Of a stretch of 64,000 nucleotides of DNA, positions 56,748 to 64,000 are shown piece by piece. Position numbers and translations under genes: made by a program. The DNA is taken from assembly GCF_001467745.1 (NCBI RefSeq), contig NZ_LNYG01000012.1:228371-292370 (forward strand), read 5' to 3'. The notes under the pieces are model-generated. The model was not told where the DNA came from, searched no databases, and was given only the letters and a program-made list of their open reading frames with translations. Numbering within the stretch: position 1 is the stretch's first letter; every line of letters begins with the position of its first letter. The stretch comes from Legionella jamestowniensis. Lineage in GTDB: Bacteria > Pseudomonadota > Gammaproteobacteria > Legionellales > Legionellaceae.

Positions 56748-57546
56748 GATTTACAACCTGTAAATGAATTGTTGTAAAGGCACTAGCCTGGGTAATAAGC
56801 ACTAAAGACTGTCTGGCCAACTCTAAAATTGCCAATAGAGTAACAGCCAAACCCATGCGCCCTTCATTACGTTTGAATAATTGGTTAAAAACGATATTTT
56901 TTTCCGCAGACAAACGCTCCAGTACAGTAGCCATACGCTCTCTAACCGACAACGGTTCGCGGGTAATTTGATGATTTACCGCATGACTCTGGCGTTTCAT
57001 TAAATCGCGCATTATTTTTGTTAACACCATCAAATCCACATCAGGATGAAGCACTGTACTTTCTATTTTTTCAGCAGGAATAGAAAACCAAAATACATCC
57101 CGTTCACAACGAGGCAAATTATCAATTGAGACTGCTGCATGCTTCATTTGCTCATAAGCTTGTAATTTTCTCACTAATACTGCCCGCGGGTCCTCTTCCA
57201 TGTCTTCTTCCGTCTGCGGTGCAGGAGGTAATAGCAGTCGTGACTTTATCTCGGCAAGCATTGCTGCCATTAATAAATATTCAGCTGCCAACTCCAGCCG
57301 ATGTTGCTCCATAAGCTGAATATAGTGCATGTACTGCTTGGTAATAAGCGCGATGGGGATATCCAGAATATCAATATTCTGACGACGAATGAGATAAAGC
57401 AATAGGTCAAGCGGGCCAGAGAAAGAATCAAGCAAAACCTCAAGCGCATCAGGAGGAATAAACAAATCACCGGGCATTTCAGTCAGGGGCTGCCCGGCCA
57501 CAATTGCTATTACAGATGCAGGAGACTCAGCTAACTCAACACTCAT
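56740..57546 (-). CDS. scpA: Segregation and condensation protein A
   Basis: A 268-aa kleisin subunit of condensin. The N-terminal signature is SGPLDLLLYLIRRQNIDILD, then LEYLLMAAMLAEIKSRLLLP-like text (AEYLLMAAMLAEIKSRLLLP). The start ATG shares one base with the trpS stop (TAATG). It is coupled to scpB. Confidence 0.95.
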   Translation of the reverse strand: MSVELAESPASVIAIVAGQPLTEMPGDLFIPPDALEVLLDSFSGPLDLLLYLIRRQNIDILDIPIALITKQYMHYIQLMEQHRLELAAEYLLMAAMLAEIKSRLLLPPAPQTEEDMEEDPRAVLVRKLQAYEQMKHAAVSIDNLPRCERDVFWFSIPAEKIESTVLHPDVDLMVLTKIMRDLMKRQSHAVNHQITREPLSVRERMATVLERLSAEKNIVFNQLFKRNEGRMGLAVTLLAILELARQSLVLITQASAFTTIHLQVVNHE

Positions 57547-58760
57547 TAATAATCCAAACCCATGGCTTCACGAACATCACTTAACGTTTTATTCGCTTCT
57601 TCTCGGGCAGCTTCACTTCCTTCAGCTACAATACGTTTTACTGAGCCAAGATCAGATTCATAATCTTTAATAGCTGCTTGTATTGGTTTTAATTCCTGCT
57701 GAATTGCTTCAACAACGGGGCGTTTACAGTCAATACAGCCAATACCTGCACTACGACAGCCCACTTGCACCCACTCTTTAACCGATTCTGAGGAATAAAT
57801 TTTATGCAATTGCCATACAGGACATTTTTCCGGTTCACCAGGATCAGTTCGTTTAACCCTTGCCGGATCGGTTGGCATTGTCAAAATTTTCTTTTCTACT
57901 TGCTCAGGCTCTTCTCTCAAACTGATGGTGTTGTTATACGATTTCGACATTTTTTGTCCATCAATACCCGGCATTTTTGACGTTTCAGTTAACATGGGTT
58001 GCGGTTCAGGAAGTATAATTTTTCCGGAACCATCAAGGAACCCTAGCAATCGCTCTTTATCCCCAATGGAAAGATTGTGCTGATTAGCAAGTAAAGCCTT
58101 GGCTGTACTTAATGATTCGTGACAACCATCCTGCTGGAACTGACGACGTAATTCACTGTATAGTTTCCCGTTTTTCTTACCCATTTTTTTAATGGCTTCA
58201 TGCGCCAATAACTCAAAGTTTGGCTCACGCCCATAAATAAAATTGAAACGTCGGGCTATCTCACGGGTTAACTCAATGTGAGGAACTTGATCTTCGCCAA
58301 CAGGAACATAATCTGCTTTATAAAGTAAAACATCAGCACTTTGTAACAGCGGATATCCCAGGAATCCATAAGTGGATAAATCTTTATCGTGTAATTTATC
58401 TTGCTGGTCCTTATAGGTAGGTACACGCTCCAACCAACCTAAAGGCGTTATCATAGATAGCAAAAGATGTAATTCTGCATGCTCCGGCACCCAGGATTGA
58501 ATAAATACCTTAGACAAACTGGGGTTAATGCCACAAGCGAGCCAATCAATTACCATATCCCACAGAATTTTTTCAATAAAACCAGGCTCATCATAGCGAG
58601 TGGTTAAACCATGCCAATCAGCTACGAAAAAATAACAATCATACTGATGTTGTAACTTCAACCAATTTTTAAGCACACCATGATAGTGGCCCAAATGCAA
58701 ACGACCACTCGCCCGCATTCCTGATACGACACGTTTACTTGCACTAAATATAGCTGACAT
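57546..58760 (-). CDS. trpS: Tryptophanyl-tRNA synthetase
   Basis: A 404-aa class Ic synthetase. The HIGH-type motif is SGRLHLGHYHGVL, followed by FVADWHGLTTRY, and the KMSKS loop is GQKMSKSYNN. It is longer than the 334-aa E. coli enzyme and belongs to the longer TrpS group with an extra segment around residues 190-260. First gene of the minus-strand run; a family A repeat lies upstream. Confidence 0.96.
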   Translation of the reverse strand: MSAIFSASKRVVSGMRASGRLHLGHYHGVLKNWLKLQHQYDCYFFVADWHGLTTRYDEPGFIEKILWDMVIDWLACGINPSLSKVFIQSWVPEHAELHLLLSMITPLGWLERVPTYKDQQDKLHDKDLSTYGFLGYPLLQSADVLLYKADYVPVGEDQVPHIELTREIARRFNFIYGREPNFELLAHEAIKKMGKKNGKLYSELRRQFQQDGCHESLSTAKALLANQHNLSIGDKERLLGFLDGSGKIILPEPQPMLTETSKMPGIDGQKMSKSYNNTISLREEPEQVEKKILTMPTDPARVKRTDPGEPEKCPVWQLHKIYSSESVKEWVQVGCRSAGIGCIDCKRPVVEAIQQELKPIQAAIKDYESDLGSVKRIVAEGSEAAREEANKTLSDVREAMGLDY

Positions 58761-58814
58761 CTAAATCCTTAAAACGCTGTTAAAATTCTATCTATTTACT
58801 TCATATCACTTAGT

Positions 58815-58939
58815 ACAGGACAAATTTTTATGTCGTCGTTGCGAACACAGTGAAGCAATCCAGAACATATTTTTGTTCAAAGAGCGAAGTGGATTGCTTC
58901 GCTGGCGCTGGCAATACGCGATTTAAATTTTGTCCTGTG
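58815..58939. repeat. MITE-like palindromic element, family A copy 2
   Basis: This copy begins ACAGGACAAATTTTTA, ends TTTTGTCCTGTG, and shares CGTCGTTGCGAAC and GTGGATTGCTTCGCTGGCGC with the copy at 14592. It lies between trpS and the yciO-like gene. Confidence 0.75.
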
Positions 58940-58977
58940 TAGAGTAATATTCTAGTGGACACCCTTTTTCCCAGTAA

Positions 58978-59598
58978 TCATTTAAAAGGTTCAGGATCTC
59001 CCTTACCCTCTCGAATAATTACGGGATAGTCCCCTGTTAAATCAACGACAGTTGTTGGTTCATGACTGCAGTTTCCACCATCAATAATCAAATCGGTTTG
59101 ATTACCTAACAAATCTTTAATTGCCTCAGGCGCGCTCAACGGTGCTGTTGCTCCAGGTAAAATTAACGTCGTACTCATTAAAGGTTCTTCCAAACATTCC
59201 AGTAAGGCTAAGCTAATACTATTGTCTGGCACTCTTAATCCAAGCGTTTTCCGACGAGGATGAAGCATTAACCTTGGAACTTCATGCGTCGCATTTAAAA
59301 TAAAAGTATAAGAACCGGGTGTAAATGCCTTCAGCAAGCGAAAAATTGAATTGGTAACGCGGGCGTAAGTGCCTAATTGGGACAAATCACGACAAACCAG
59401 CGTCATATTATGGTTTTTATCCAATTGCCGTAAGCGCCTAATTCGTTCCAGGGCAGATTTGTTTCCTAATTTACATCCTAACGCATAACCGGAGTCGGTA
59501 GGATAGACTATCAAGCCTCCTTCTTGAACAATAGTAGCGGCCTTTCTTAACAGTCTTGCCTGTGGATTATCGGGATGAATTGCAAAGAACTGACTCAT
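58978..59598 (-). CDS. yciO: Sua5/YciO/YrdC family protein (YciO type)
   Basis: A 206-aa protein of the Sua5/YrdC group, which in part makes threonylcarbamoyl-AMP for tRNA modification. It has GGLIVYPTDSGYALGCKLGN, TFILNATHEVPRLMLHPRRK and IDGGNCSHEPTTVVDLT. The gene partner is a trpH/rnm homologue overlapping by 4 bp, as near E. coli yciO, so I favour YciO over TsaC. Confidence 0.92.
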   Translation of the reverse strand: MSQFFAIHPDNPQARLLRKAATIVQEGGLIVYPTDSGYALGCKLGNKSALERIRRLRQLDKNHNMTLVCRDLSQLGTYARVTNSIFRLLKAFTPGSYTFILNATHEVPRLMLHPRRKTLGLRVPDNSISLALLECLEEPLMSTTLILPGATAPLSAPEAIKDLLGNQTDLIIDGGNCSHEPTTVVDLTGDYPVIIREGKGDPEPFK

Positions 59599-60437
59599 AA
59601 AAGCCCCCTGTTAATGTTCCATTGATGCCATATTGGCATACAGTTTACCGGGAGTTGCTGCTGTCTTCCAAGAGAAATACGCGACAATGGCGCCCCATGA
59701 TAATCAGAACCCGTCGAGGCATAGAGTTGATAACGTTGACAAAGGGCAGCCACTTCCTGAATTTGTGTCAAATTGACATCTCCTGAAACAACTTCAAGCG
59801 CATTGCCCCCCGCCTCTTTAAATGCTACAACCAGATCCTGCAAACGAGTACGTGTTAAGGAATATTTTAATGGATGCGCCAAAACAGCCTGTCCACCTGC
59901 TTGCATAATTCCTTCTATAGCTTCTGGCAGTGTTAGCCAGGAGGTGCGTACATATGCCGGCCTTCCTCTGCCTAAAAACCGCTTAAAGGCAGCTTTTAAA
60001 TCTTGTGCTAAACCTTCATTGACAACTAATTGTGCAAAATGTGGTCTACCGACACGTTCATGCCCTGCGATTTTGCAAGCTTTTGCATAGGCATCGTTAA
60101 TCCCACAATTTTGCATGCGCTCACCGATTTGTAAAGCGCGAGTGATTCTGCTTTGATTTTGACGTGTAATCAACGTTTGAAGTAACTCATTATCAGGATT
60201 AATGTTTAAGCCAATAATATGAATATCATATTTTTTCCAGCTTACACTAAATTCAATTCCACTAATTACTTGAATCGGAAGCGCTTTGGCTAAGTTATGG
60301 AGGGTTTGAAAGCCTGCTATAGTATCATGATCTGTTAAAGCAAGGAGTTTAATATTGGACTGAACCGCCTTATTTAACAGTTCAGCCGGACTTAGCAGAC
60401 CATCAGAACAAGTACTGTGACAATGTAGATCAATCAT
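59595..60437 (-). CDS. rnm: PHP-domain phosphoesterase (RNase AM/TrpH)
   Basis: A 280-aa metal-dependent phosphoesterase. It has the PHP motifs IDLHCHSTCSDGLLSP, LALTDHDTIAGF, GIEFSV, AVLAHPLKY and STGSDYHG. E. coli RNase AM (YciV, TrpH) cleaves 3',5'-bisphosphates and matures 5' ends of rRNA. It overlaps the yciO-like gene by 4 bp. Confidence 0.94.
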   Translation of the reverse strand: MIDLHCHSTCSDGLLSPAELLNKAVQSNIKLLALTDHDTIAGFQTLHNLAKALPIQVISGIEFSVSWKKYDIHIIGLNINPDNELLQTLITRQNQSRITRALQIGERMQNCGINDAYAKACKIAGHERVGRPHFAQLVVNEGLAQDLKAAFKRFLGRGRPAYVRTSWLTLPEAIEGIMQAGGQAVLAHPLKYSLTRTRLQDLVVAFKEAGGNALEVVSGDVNLTQIQEVAALCQRYQLYASTGSDYHGAPLSRISLGRQQQLPVNCMPIWHQWNINRGLL

Positions 60438-60592
60438 GGATAGGGTAGTGTAAGAACAGCATTAAACAATAATCAACTCATTTGTTCATAGTATACTCTA
60501 TTACTTGTAGAGTTGTATTTATAAATATCTAATAATTTTTTTCAAAAGAAACAAAATTGACAGCTATCCGCTGTATCCTTAACCCATGTTGT

Positions 60593-60742
60593 TTATTTTT
60601 TGTCCGAAAGCCATGGAAGAGGACGTCCAAGTCTTCCTTGTGCAGATCCTTGGCTGTTACCACCAGAAATTCCTTTTAAATGTTCCCTTCTTAATTTTTG
60701 TTTGTTTTGTTTTTTTGAGGATATTTTAGAAGACTTTTTCAT
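60593..60742 (-). CDS. Small peptide with double-glycine-type leader
   Basis: A 49-aa ORF. It starts MKKSSKISSKKQNKQKLR, then REHLKGISGG, close to the leader end L-x3-E-L-x2-I-x-G-G recognised by C39 peptidase ABC transporters, and ends NSQGSAQGRLGRPLPWLS. Removal after GG would leave about 21 residues. A moderate site (CAGGGTAAAATC) precedes the ATG. It may be a bacteriocin or signal-peptide precursor; no transporter or immunity gene is beside it. The rest of the 569-bp gap 60438-61006 shows nothing. Confidence 0.55.
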   Translation of the reverse strand: MKKSSKISSKKQNKQKLRREHLKGISGGNSQGSAQGRLGRPLPWLSDKK

Positions 60743-61006
60743 GATTTTACCCTGTAACAAAGAAAACACCTATTAAGCATAGTTCAAATTTTTAGCTAAA
60801 GGAAAACCTTACTTTGCGTCCAAAGAACCTGAACGAAGTAAAAATCCCCTCAATCTTATTCGGGTTTTATTAGCAAGAGCTCCTCATGCAACTTACCCCG
60901 CATTCTGGATGAGGAGATATACACAACGGTGAAATTAAATTTATATTGATTTTTTATTCACTTACACTTATCGTAGCCCTCTATTTATTTATAGTGCGCA
61001 TAATGT

Positions 61007-61459
61007 ATGAAAATAGTTTTAGTTGATGACAATCCATTGCTCCGAAAAACAATGTCAATGATGCTTACCAAATTATCTTATTCCGTAAAATCTTTTAGTT
61101 CAGCCGAAGAAGTGATTGCTTATTTCAAAGACGACACATCTTCTTATGATCTTGTTATTTTGGACGGTAATTTAGCCCCCCCATCTTTTTTGTTAGCTAA
61201 TAAGGCACAAAAAAACGGGCCTGATATTGCTGCAGAACTTTTACAGATTAATAAACATGTTCCAATTATCGCCTGGACAGATGACGCAGACATGCTAACA
61301 CGGTTTCAAAAAGTGCTGGATATTTATGATAAAGGTCGTCTTCTGCCTACCTTAAAGAAACCTCCGACATTCTCAGATATTAAAGAGGTATTAGCTCCCT
61401 ATGGGATGGCTGCTGACAATGTTGAAGGCTCTCCTAGGGCAAGGGCGTTTACCTTGTAG
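61007..61459 (+). CDS. Stand-alone response-regulator receiver protein
   Basis: A 150-aa CheY-like domain. It has MKIVLVDDNPLLRKTM with the acidic pair, LVILDGNLAPPS with the phosphorylated Asp, the Thr in IIAWTDDAD and Lys in TLKKPPTF. The loop after the Asp is longer than usual (APPSFLLANKAQKNGPDI). There is no output domain and no kinase beside it, so its partner is unknown. Confidence 0.9.
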   Translation: MKIVLVDDNPLLRKTMSMMLTKLSYSVKSFSSAEEVIAYFKDDTSSYDLVILDGNLAPPSFLLANKAQKNGPDIAAELLQINKHVPIIAWTDDADMLTRFQKVLDIYDKGRLLPTLKKPPTFSDIKEVLAPYGMAADNVEGSPRARAFTL

Positions 61460-61525
61460 TAAATCTTGCACACTCATAGAGTTATGAACTATTCTTTAAC
61501 ATAGAACCTATTCATTCATTTTAAA

Positions 61526-62485
61526 TTGACATTGAGCAGTAAATTACAAAACGAAACGCTAAATTATTCTCACCTTAATTCACAGCAATTAGCAAACCTG
61601 TGTGGTGCTTTTCACGAAAATATTAAACTGATTGAGCTATTTTTTAATATTAACGTCAAGATTGGTCACGATGAAGTAAGATTATTTGGTTATTCTCACC
61701 CAGGATTATTAAAAGCAAAACAGGTAATAAAACAACTCCATAAATTAGCAGATAAACCCATCCAGGCAGAAACTGTAAATTCGTTTCTTGAAAATAAGGA
61801 TCCACAAACTGTTATGTCACAATCTATTAAATTAAACCGTAAAACTATTTTACCTCGTAATGCTAAACAAGCAGATTATTTAAATAGTATCAGCAAGCAT
61901 GATATTACGTTTGCTGTTGGTCCAGCCGGTACAGGAAAAACTTACCTGGCTGTATCCAAAGCAATAGAGGCTTTTGAAAAAGGGGAAGTCCAACGGCTGG
62001 TATTTGTAAGACCAGCCGTTGAAGCAGGTGAAAAGTTAGGTTTTTTACCCGGGGATTTGGTTGAAAAAGTTCTGCCTTATTTACGCCCTATTTATGATGC
62101 ACTTTATGAAATGATTGGTTTTAAAGAAGCACAAAAACTGATTCAAACGGATGTAATAGAAGTGTTACCCCTGGCATTCATGCGCGGGCGAACTTTAAAT
62201 GAAGCCTTTATTATTCTTGACGAAGCACAAAATACAACCGTCGCTCAAATGAAAATGTTTCTCACCCGTATGGGATTCGGTTCAAAAACAGTGATTACCG
62301 GAGATGTTACTCAAATTGATTTACCCAAAGGAACAGAATCAGGTTTAAACCATGCCGTTAAAGTACTGCATGACATTCCCGAAATTAGTGTTCATTACTT
62401 TACGAGCCGGGAGGTAGTTCGCCATCCATTAGTTTCGCGTATTATTGACTCTTATGAAGGGATGAACAAGGATAATAAAGAATGA
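61526..62485 (+). CDS. ybeZ: PhoH-like ATPase (YbeZ)
   Basis: A 319-aa cytosolic ATPase linked with ribosome maturation. It has the Walker A motif VGPAGTGKTYLAVSKA, the Walker B motif AFIILDEAQNTTVAQMKMF and ITGDVTQIDLP. The start is TTG at 61526 (a second TTG lies at 61532); no ATG is near. It overlaps ybeY by 4 bp, as in the conserved ybeZ-ybeY-ybeX operon. Confidence 0.95.
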   Translation: MTLSSKLQNETLNYSHLNSQQLANLCGAFHENIKLIELFFNINVKIGHDEVRLFGYSHPGLLKAKQVIKQLHKLADKPIQAETVNSFLENKDPQTVMSQSIKLNRKTILPRNAKQADYLNSISKHDITFAVGPAGTGKTYLAVSKAIEAFEKGEVQRLVFVRPAVEAGEKLGFLPGDLVEKVLPYLRPIYDALYEMIGFKEAQKLIQTDVIEVLPLAFMRGRTLNEAFIILDEAQNTTVAQMKMFLTRMGFGSKTVITGDVTQIDLPKGTESGLNHAVKVLHDIPEISVHYFTSREVVRHPLVSRIIDSYEGMNKDNKE

Positions 62486-62970
62486 GCTATCATATCGATT
62501 TACAACTGGTTAGTAACGACGAACTACCCGTCGATGAAAACTCCCTTATAACCTGGGCACAATTACCCTTGATGGGGCATATGAACAGCGCTGAATTAAC
62601 CTTACGAGTGGTAGATAAAGAAGAAATCCAACAACTCAATCACCTATACAGAAAGCAGGATAAAGCAACGAATGTACTCGCTTTTCCCAGTACTATTCCT
62701 GATAATATTAAACTTGATTATCCTTTATTAGGGGATGTAATCATTTGTCCTGCCGTTTTAAAAACTGAAAGCATGGAACTTGATAAGCCATTGATAGCTC
62801 ATTGGGCACATATAGTTATCCACGGGGTTTTACATTTACTAGGCTATGATCATATTGAAGAGGCCGATGCAAGGGTCATGCAGGAACAGGAGGTTAAGTT
62901 ACTGGTCCAATTAGGTTTTGCTAATCCATATCATACTACAGAGGATAAACACTTTGAGCAAAGAGGATGA
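62482..62970 (+). CDS. ybeY: Endoribonuclease YbeY
   Basis: A 162-aa zinc RNase for 16S rRNA 3'-end maturation and ribosome quality control. The metal site is HIVIHGVLHLLGYDH, and NVLAFPSTIP is also typical. It overlaps ybeZ by 4 bp and the next gene by 17 bp. Confidence 0.97.
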   Translation: MSYHIDLQLVSNDELPVDENSLITWAQLPLMGHMNSAELTLRVVDKEEIQQLNHLYRKQDKATNVLAFPSTIPDNIKLDYPLLGDVIICPAVLKTESMELDKPLIAHWAHIVIHGVLHLLGYDHIEEADARVMQEQEVKLLVQLGFANPYHTTEDKHFEQRG

Positions 62971-63805
62971 TAACGGTTCTTTATTGATGCGCCTAAGGCA
63001 GTTTTTGCAAGTTGAACCACAAAACAAAGAGGAATTGATTAATTTATTGCGAGATGCCCATATTCGTGCACTGATAGATTCTGAAACACTGAATATGATG
63101 GAAGGTGTTATTCAATTTTCCCAGATGCGCGTTCGTGACATTATGCTCCCTAAAAAGCAAATGACCTCCATTTCCCAAGATCTTGAGTTGGAAATGATAA
63201 TCGATATTGTCAGCAGCTCAGGTCATTCACGCTTTCCTGTCACAGGTGATCATAAAGATGAAATAATTGGCATTTTACATGCCAAGGATTTATTACGTTT
63301 TCAAGTCGATAAAACAATGGAATTTGACTTGCACGACATTATTCGTCAAGCCACTTTTGTACCAGAAAGTAAGCGTCTAGATTTACTATTAAGCGAATTT
63401 CGTAATAATAGAAATCATATGGCGATTGTTGTTGATGAATACGGCGCTGTCAGTGGTTTTGTCACTATTGAAGATATTATTGAGCAAATTATTGGTGATA
63501 TTGAAGATGAATTCGATATTGACGAAGAGGCTTATATCAAAGCCCACGGGGATTCTTATTATATTGTTAAGGCCCACACACCAATAGAAGAATTTAATGA
63601 ACAATTGCATGCTAAATTTAGTGATGAGAGTTACGACACGATAGGCGGAATTGTGATGACAAATTTTGGACATTTACCACAACGTGGAGAAACCATTACA
63701 ATAGATCAATTTGAGTTTAAAGTAATCAATGCTGATGCTCGACGAATTAAGCTATTAGGTTGTCTTGACAAGCGTCCCACCAAAGACAAATTGGTAGCTA
63801 TATAA
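62954..63805 (+). CDS. ybeX: CorC/YbeX family CBS-domain protein
   Basis: A 283-aa protein with two CBS domains (VRDIMLPKKQMTSIS; VVDEYGAVSGFVTIEDIIEQ) and the C-terminal CorC/HlyC transporter-associated domain (TIGGIVMTNFGHLPQRGE). Family members are tied to magnesium efflux and ribosome metabolism. The TTG at 62954 (SKEDDNGSLLMRLRQFL) is chosen because AGAGGAT lies before it; the frame is open to 62918. Confidence 0.93.
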   Translation: MSKEDDNGSLLMRLRQFLQVEPQNKEELINLLRDAHIRALIDSETLNMMEGVIQFSQMRVRDIMLPKKQMTSISQDLELEMIIDIVSSSGHSRFPVTGDHKDEIIGILHAKDLLRFQVDKTMEFDLHDIIRQATFVPESKRLDLLLSEFRNNRNHMAIVVDEYGAVSGFVTIEDIIEQIIGDIEDEFDIDEEAYIKAHGDSYYIVKAHTPIEEFNEQLHAKFSDESYDTIGGIVMTNFGHLPQRGETITIDQFEFKVINADARRIKLLGCLDKRPTKDKLVAI

Positions 63806-63866
63806 TTCTTTTAAATAGACAAGATAATAATCAACAAACTGATTTAAAACCGAGGACAATTGGGAA

Positions 63867-64000
63867 ATGAATAATAGCATCTTGATTGTAGATGATGATA
63901 CTGAACTTACCGATCTGTTAGTACAATATTTAGAACCAGAAGGCTTTCATGTAGTCTGCGCCCATGATGGCGAAAGTGCCGTTAAAAAGGCACTTAATCA
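63867..64000 (+). CDS. cpxR: OmpR-family response regulator, 5' part
   Basis: The first 44 codons of a receiver domain (SILIVDDDTELTDLLVQYLE, GFHVVCAHDGESAVKKAL), cut by the window end. The form is like CpxR. In L. pneumophila CpxR controls several icm/dot and effector genes. The start ATG follows TGGGAA. The symbol is a guess from similarity. Confidence 0.7.
   Translation, partial: MNNSILIVDDDTELTDLLVQYLEPEGFHVVCAHDGESAVKKALN

Noticed and set aside
1-64000. tRNA or rRNA genes
   Set aside because: I found no T-loop/anticodon pattern or rRNA-like stretch in the gaps between genes, though a dedicated scan could not be run.

Overview
The window looks like chromosomal DNA of a gammaproteobacterium of the order Legionellales, most likely a Legionella species. 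This is inferred from content, not from a database match. It is AT-rich and carries an lspFGHIJK type II secretion cluster, a flaA-flaG-fliD-fliS flagellar cluster, a Sel1-repeat protein resembling LpnE, and several proteins with eukaryote-like features typical of Dot/Icm effectors: ankyrin repeats, a C-terminal CaaX box, an SH2-like segment and cysteine-protease-like domains. Two of these genes have upstream sites resembling the PmrA box that controls many Legionella and Coxiella effector genes.

Layout. 1-8.1 kb: 3' end of lpxB, fis, a methyltransferase, a two-gene coiled-coil/membrane module (876 and 146 aa) and htpG with a sigma-32-type promoter. 8.1-14.6 kb: a 74-aa peptide with a canonical eIF4E-binding motif, a DUF4124 protein, glnA and the type II secretion genes lspF-K. 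14.6-20.8 kb: dispersed palindromic repeats, a secreted M14-like putative metallohydrolase, an SH2-like protein, acylphosphatase, the Sel1 protein, a histone-deacetylase-family enzyme and a CaaX protein with a PmrA-like box. 21-28.6 kb: a catabolic block on the minus strand (alcohol dehydrogenase, thiolase, FadN-like enzyme, ALDH7-like dehydrogenase, saccharopine-dehydrogenase-like enzyme). 28.7-38.7 kb: housekeeping genes lnt, leuS-lptE-holA-nadD, and on the minus strand accD-folC-dedD-cvpA. 38.8-42.9 kb: flagellin cluster with an almost perfect sigma-28 promoter.

42.9-52.1 kb is an accessory, decaying region. It holds an IS481-like remnant with 16-bp terminal repeats, a Cys-for-Ser alpha/beta-hydrolase-like protein, a broken exonuclease/GIY-YIG gene, a protein with a C80-like His/Cys domain, a truncated UmuD-like gene, an alcohol dehydrogenase scrap, a second broken exonuclease, and small intact genes (GIY-YIG protein, LCM-type methyltransferase, Gln/Gly-rich peptide, DUF1328 protein). 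It also has a palindrome of two consensus DnaA boxes. 52.3-55.2 kb: an L,D-transpeptidase and a C58-like protease/ankyrin protein. 55.4-64 kb: core genes again, rluB-scpB-scpA-trpS, yciO-trpH, a small double-glycine-leader-like peptide, a stand-alone receiver protein, phoH-ybeY-corC and the start of a cpxR-like response regulator.

The most novel candidates are the eIF4E-binding-motif peptide, the CaaX protein with its PmrA-type box, the C80-like protein, the SH2-like protein and the GG-leader peptide. All functional claims for them rest on motifs read by eye.
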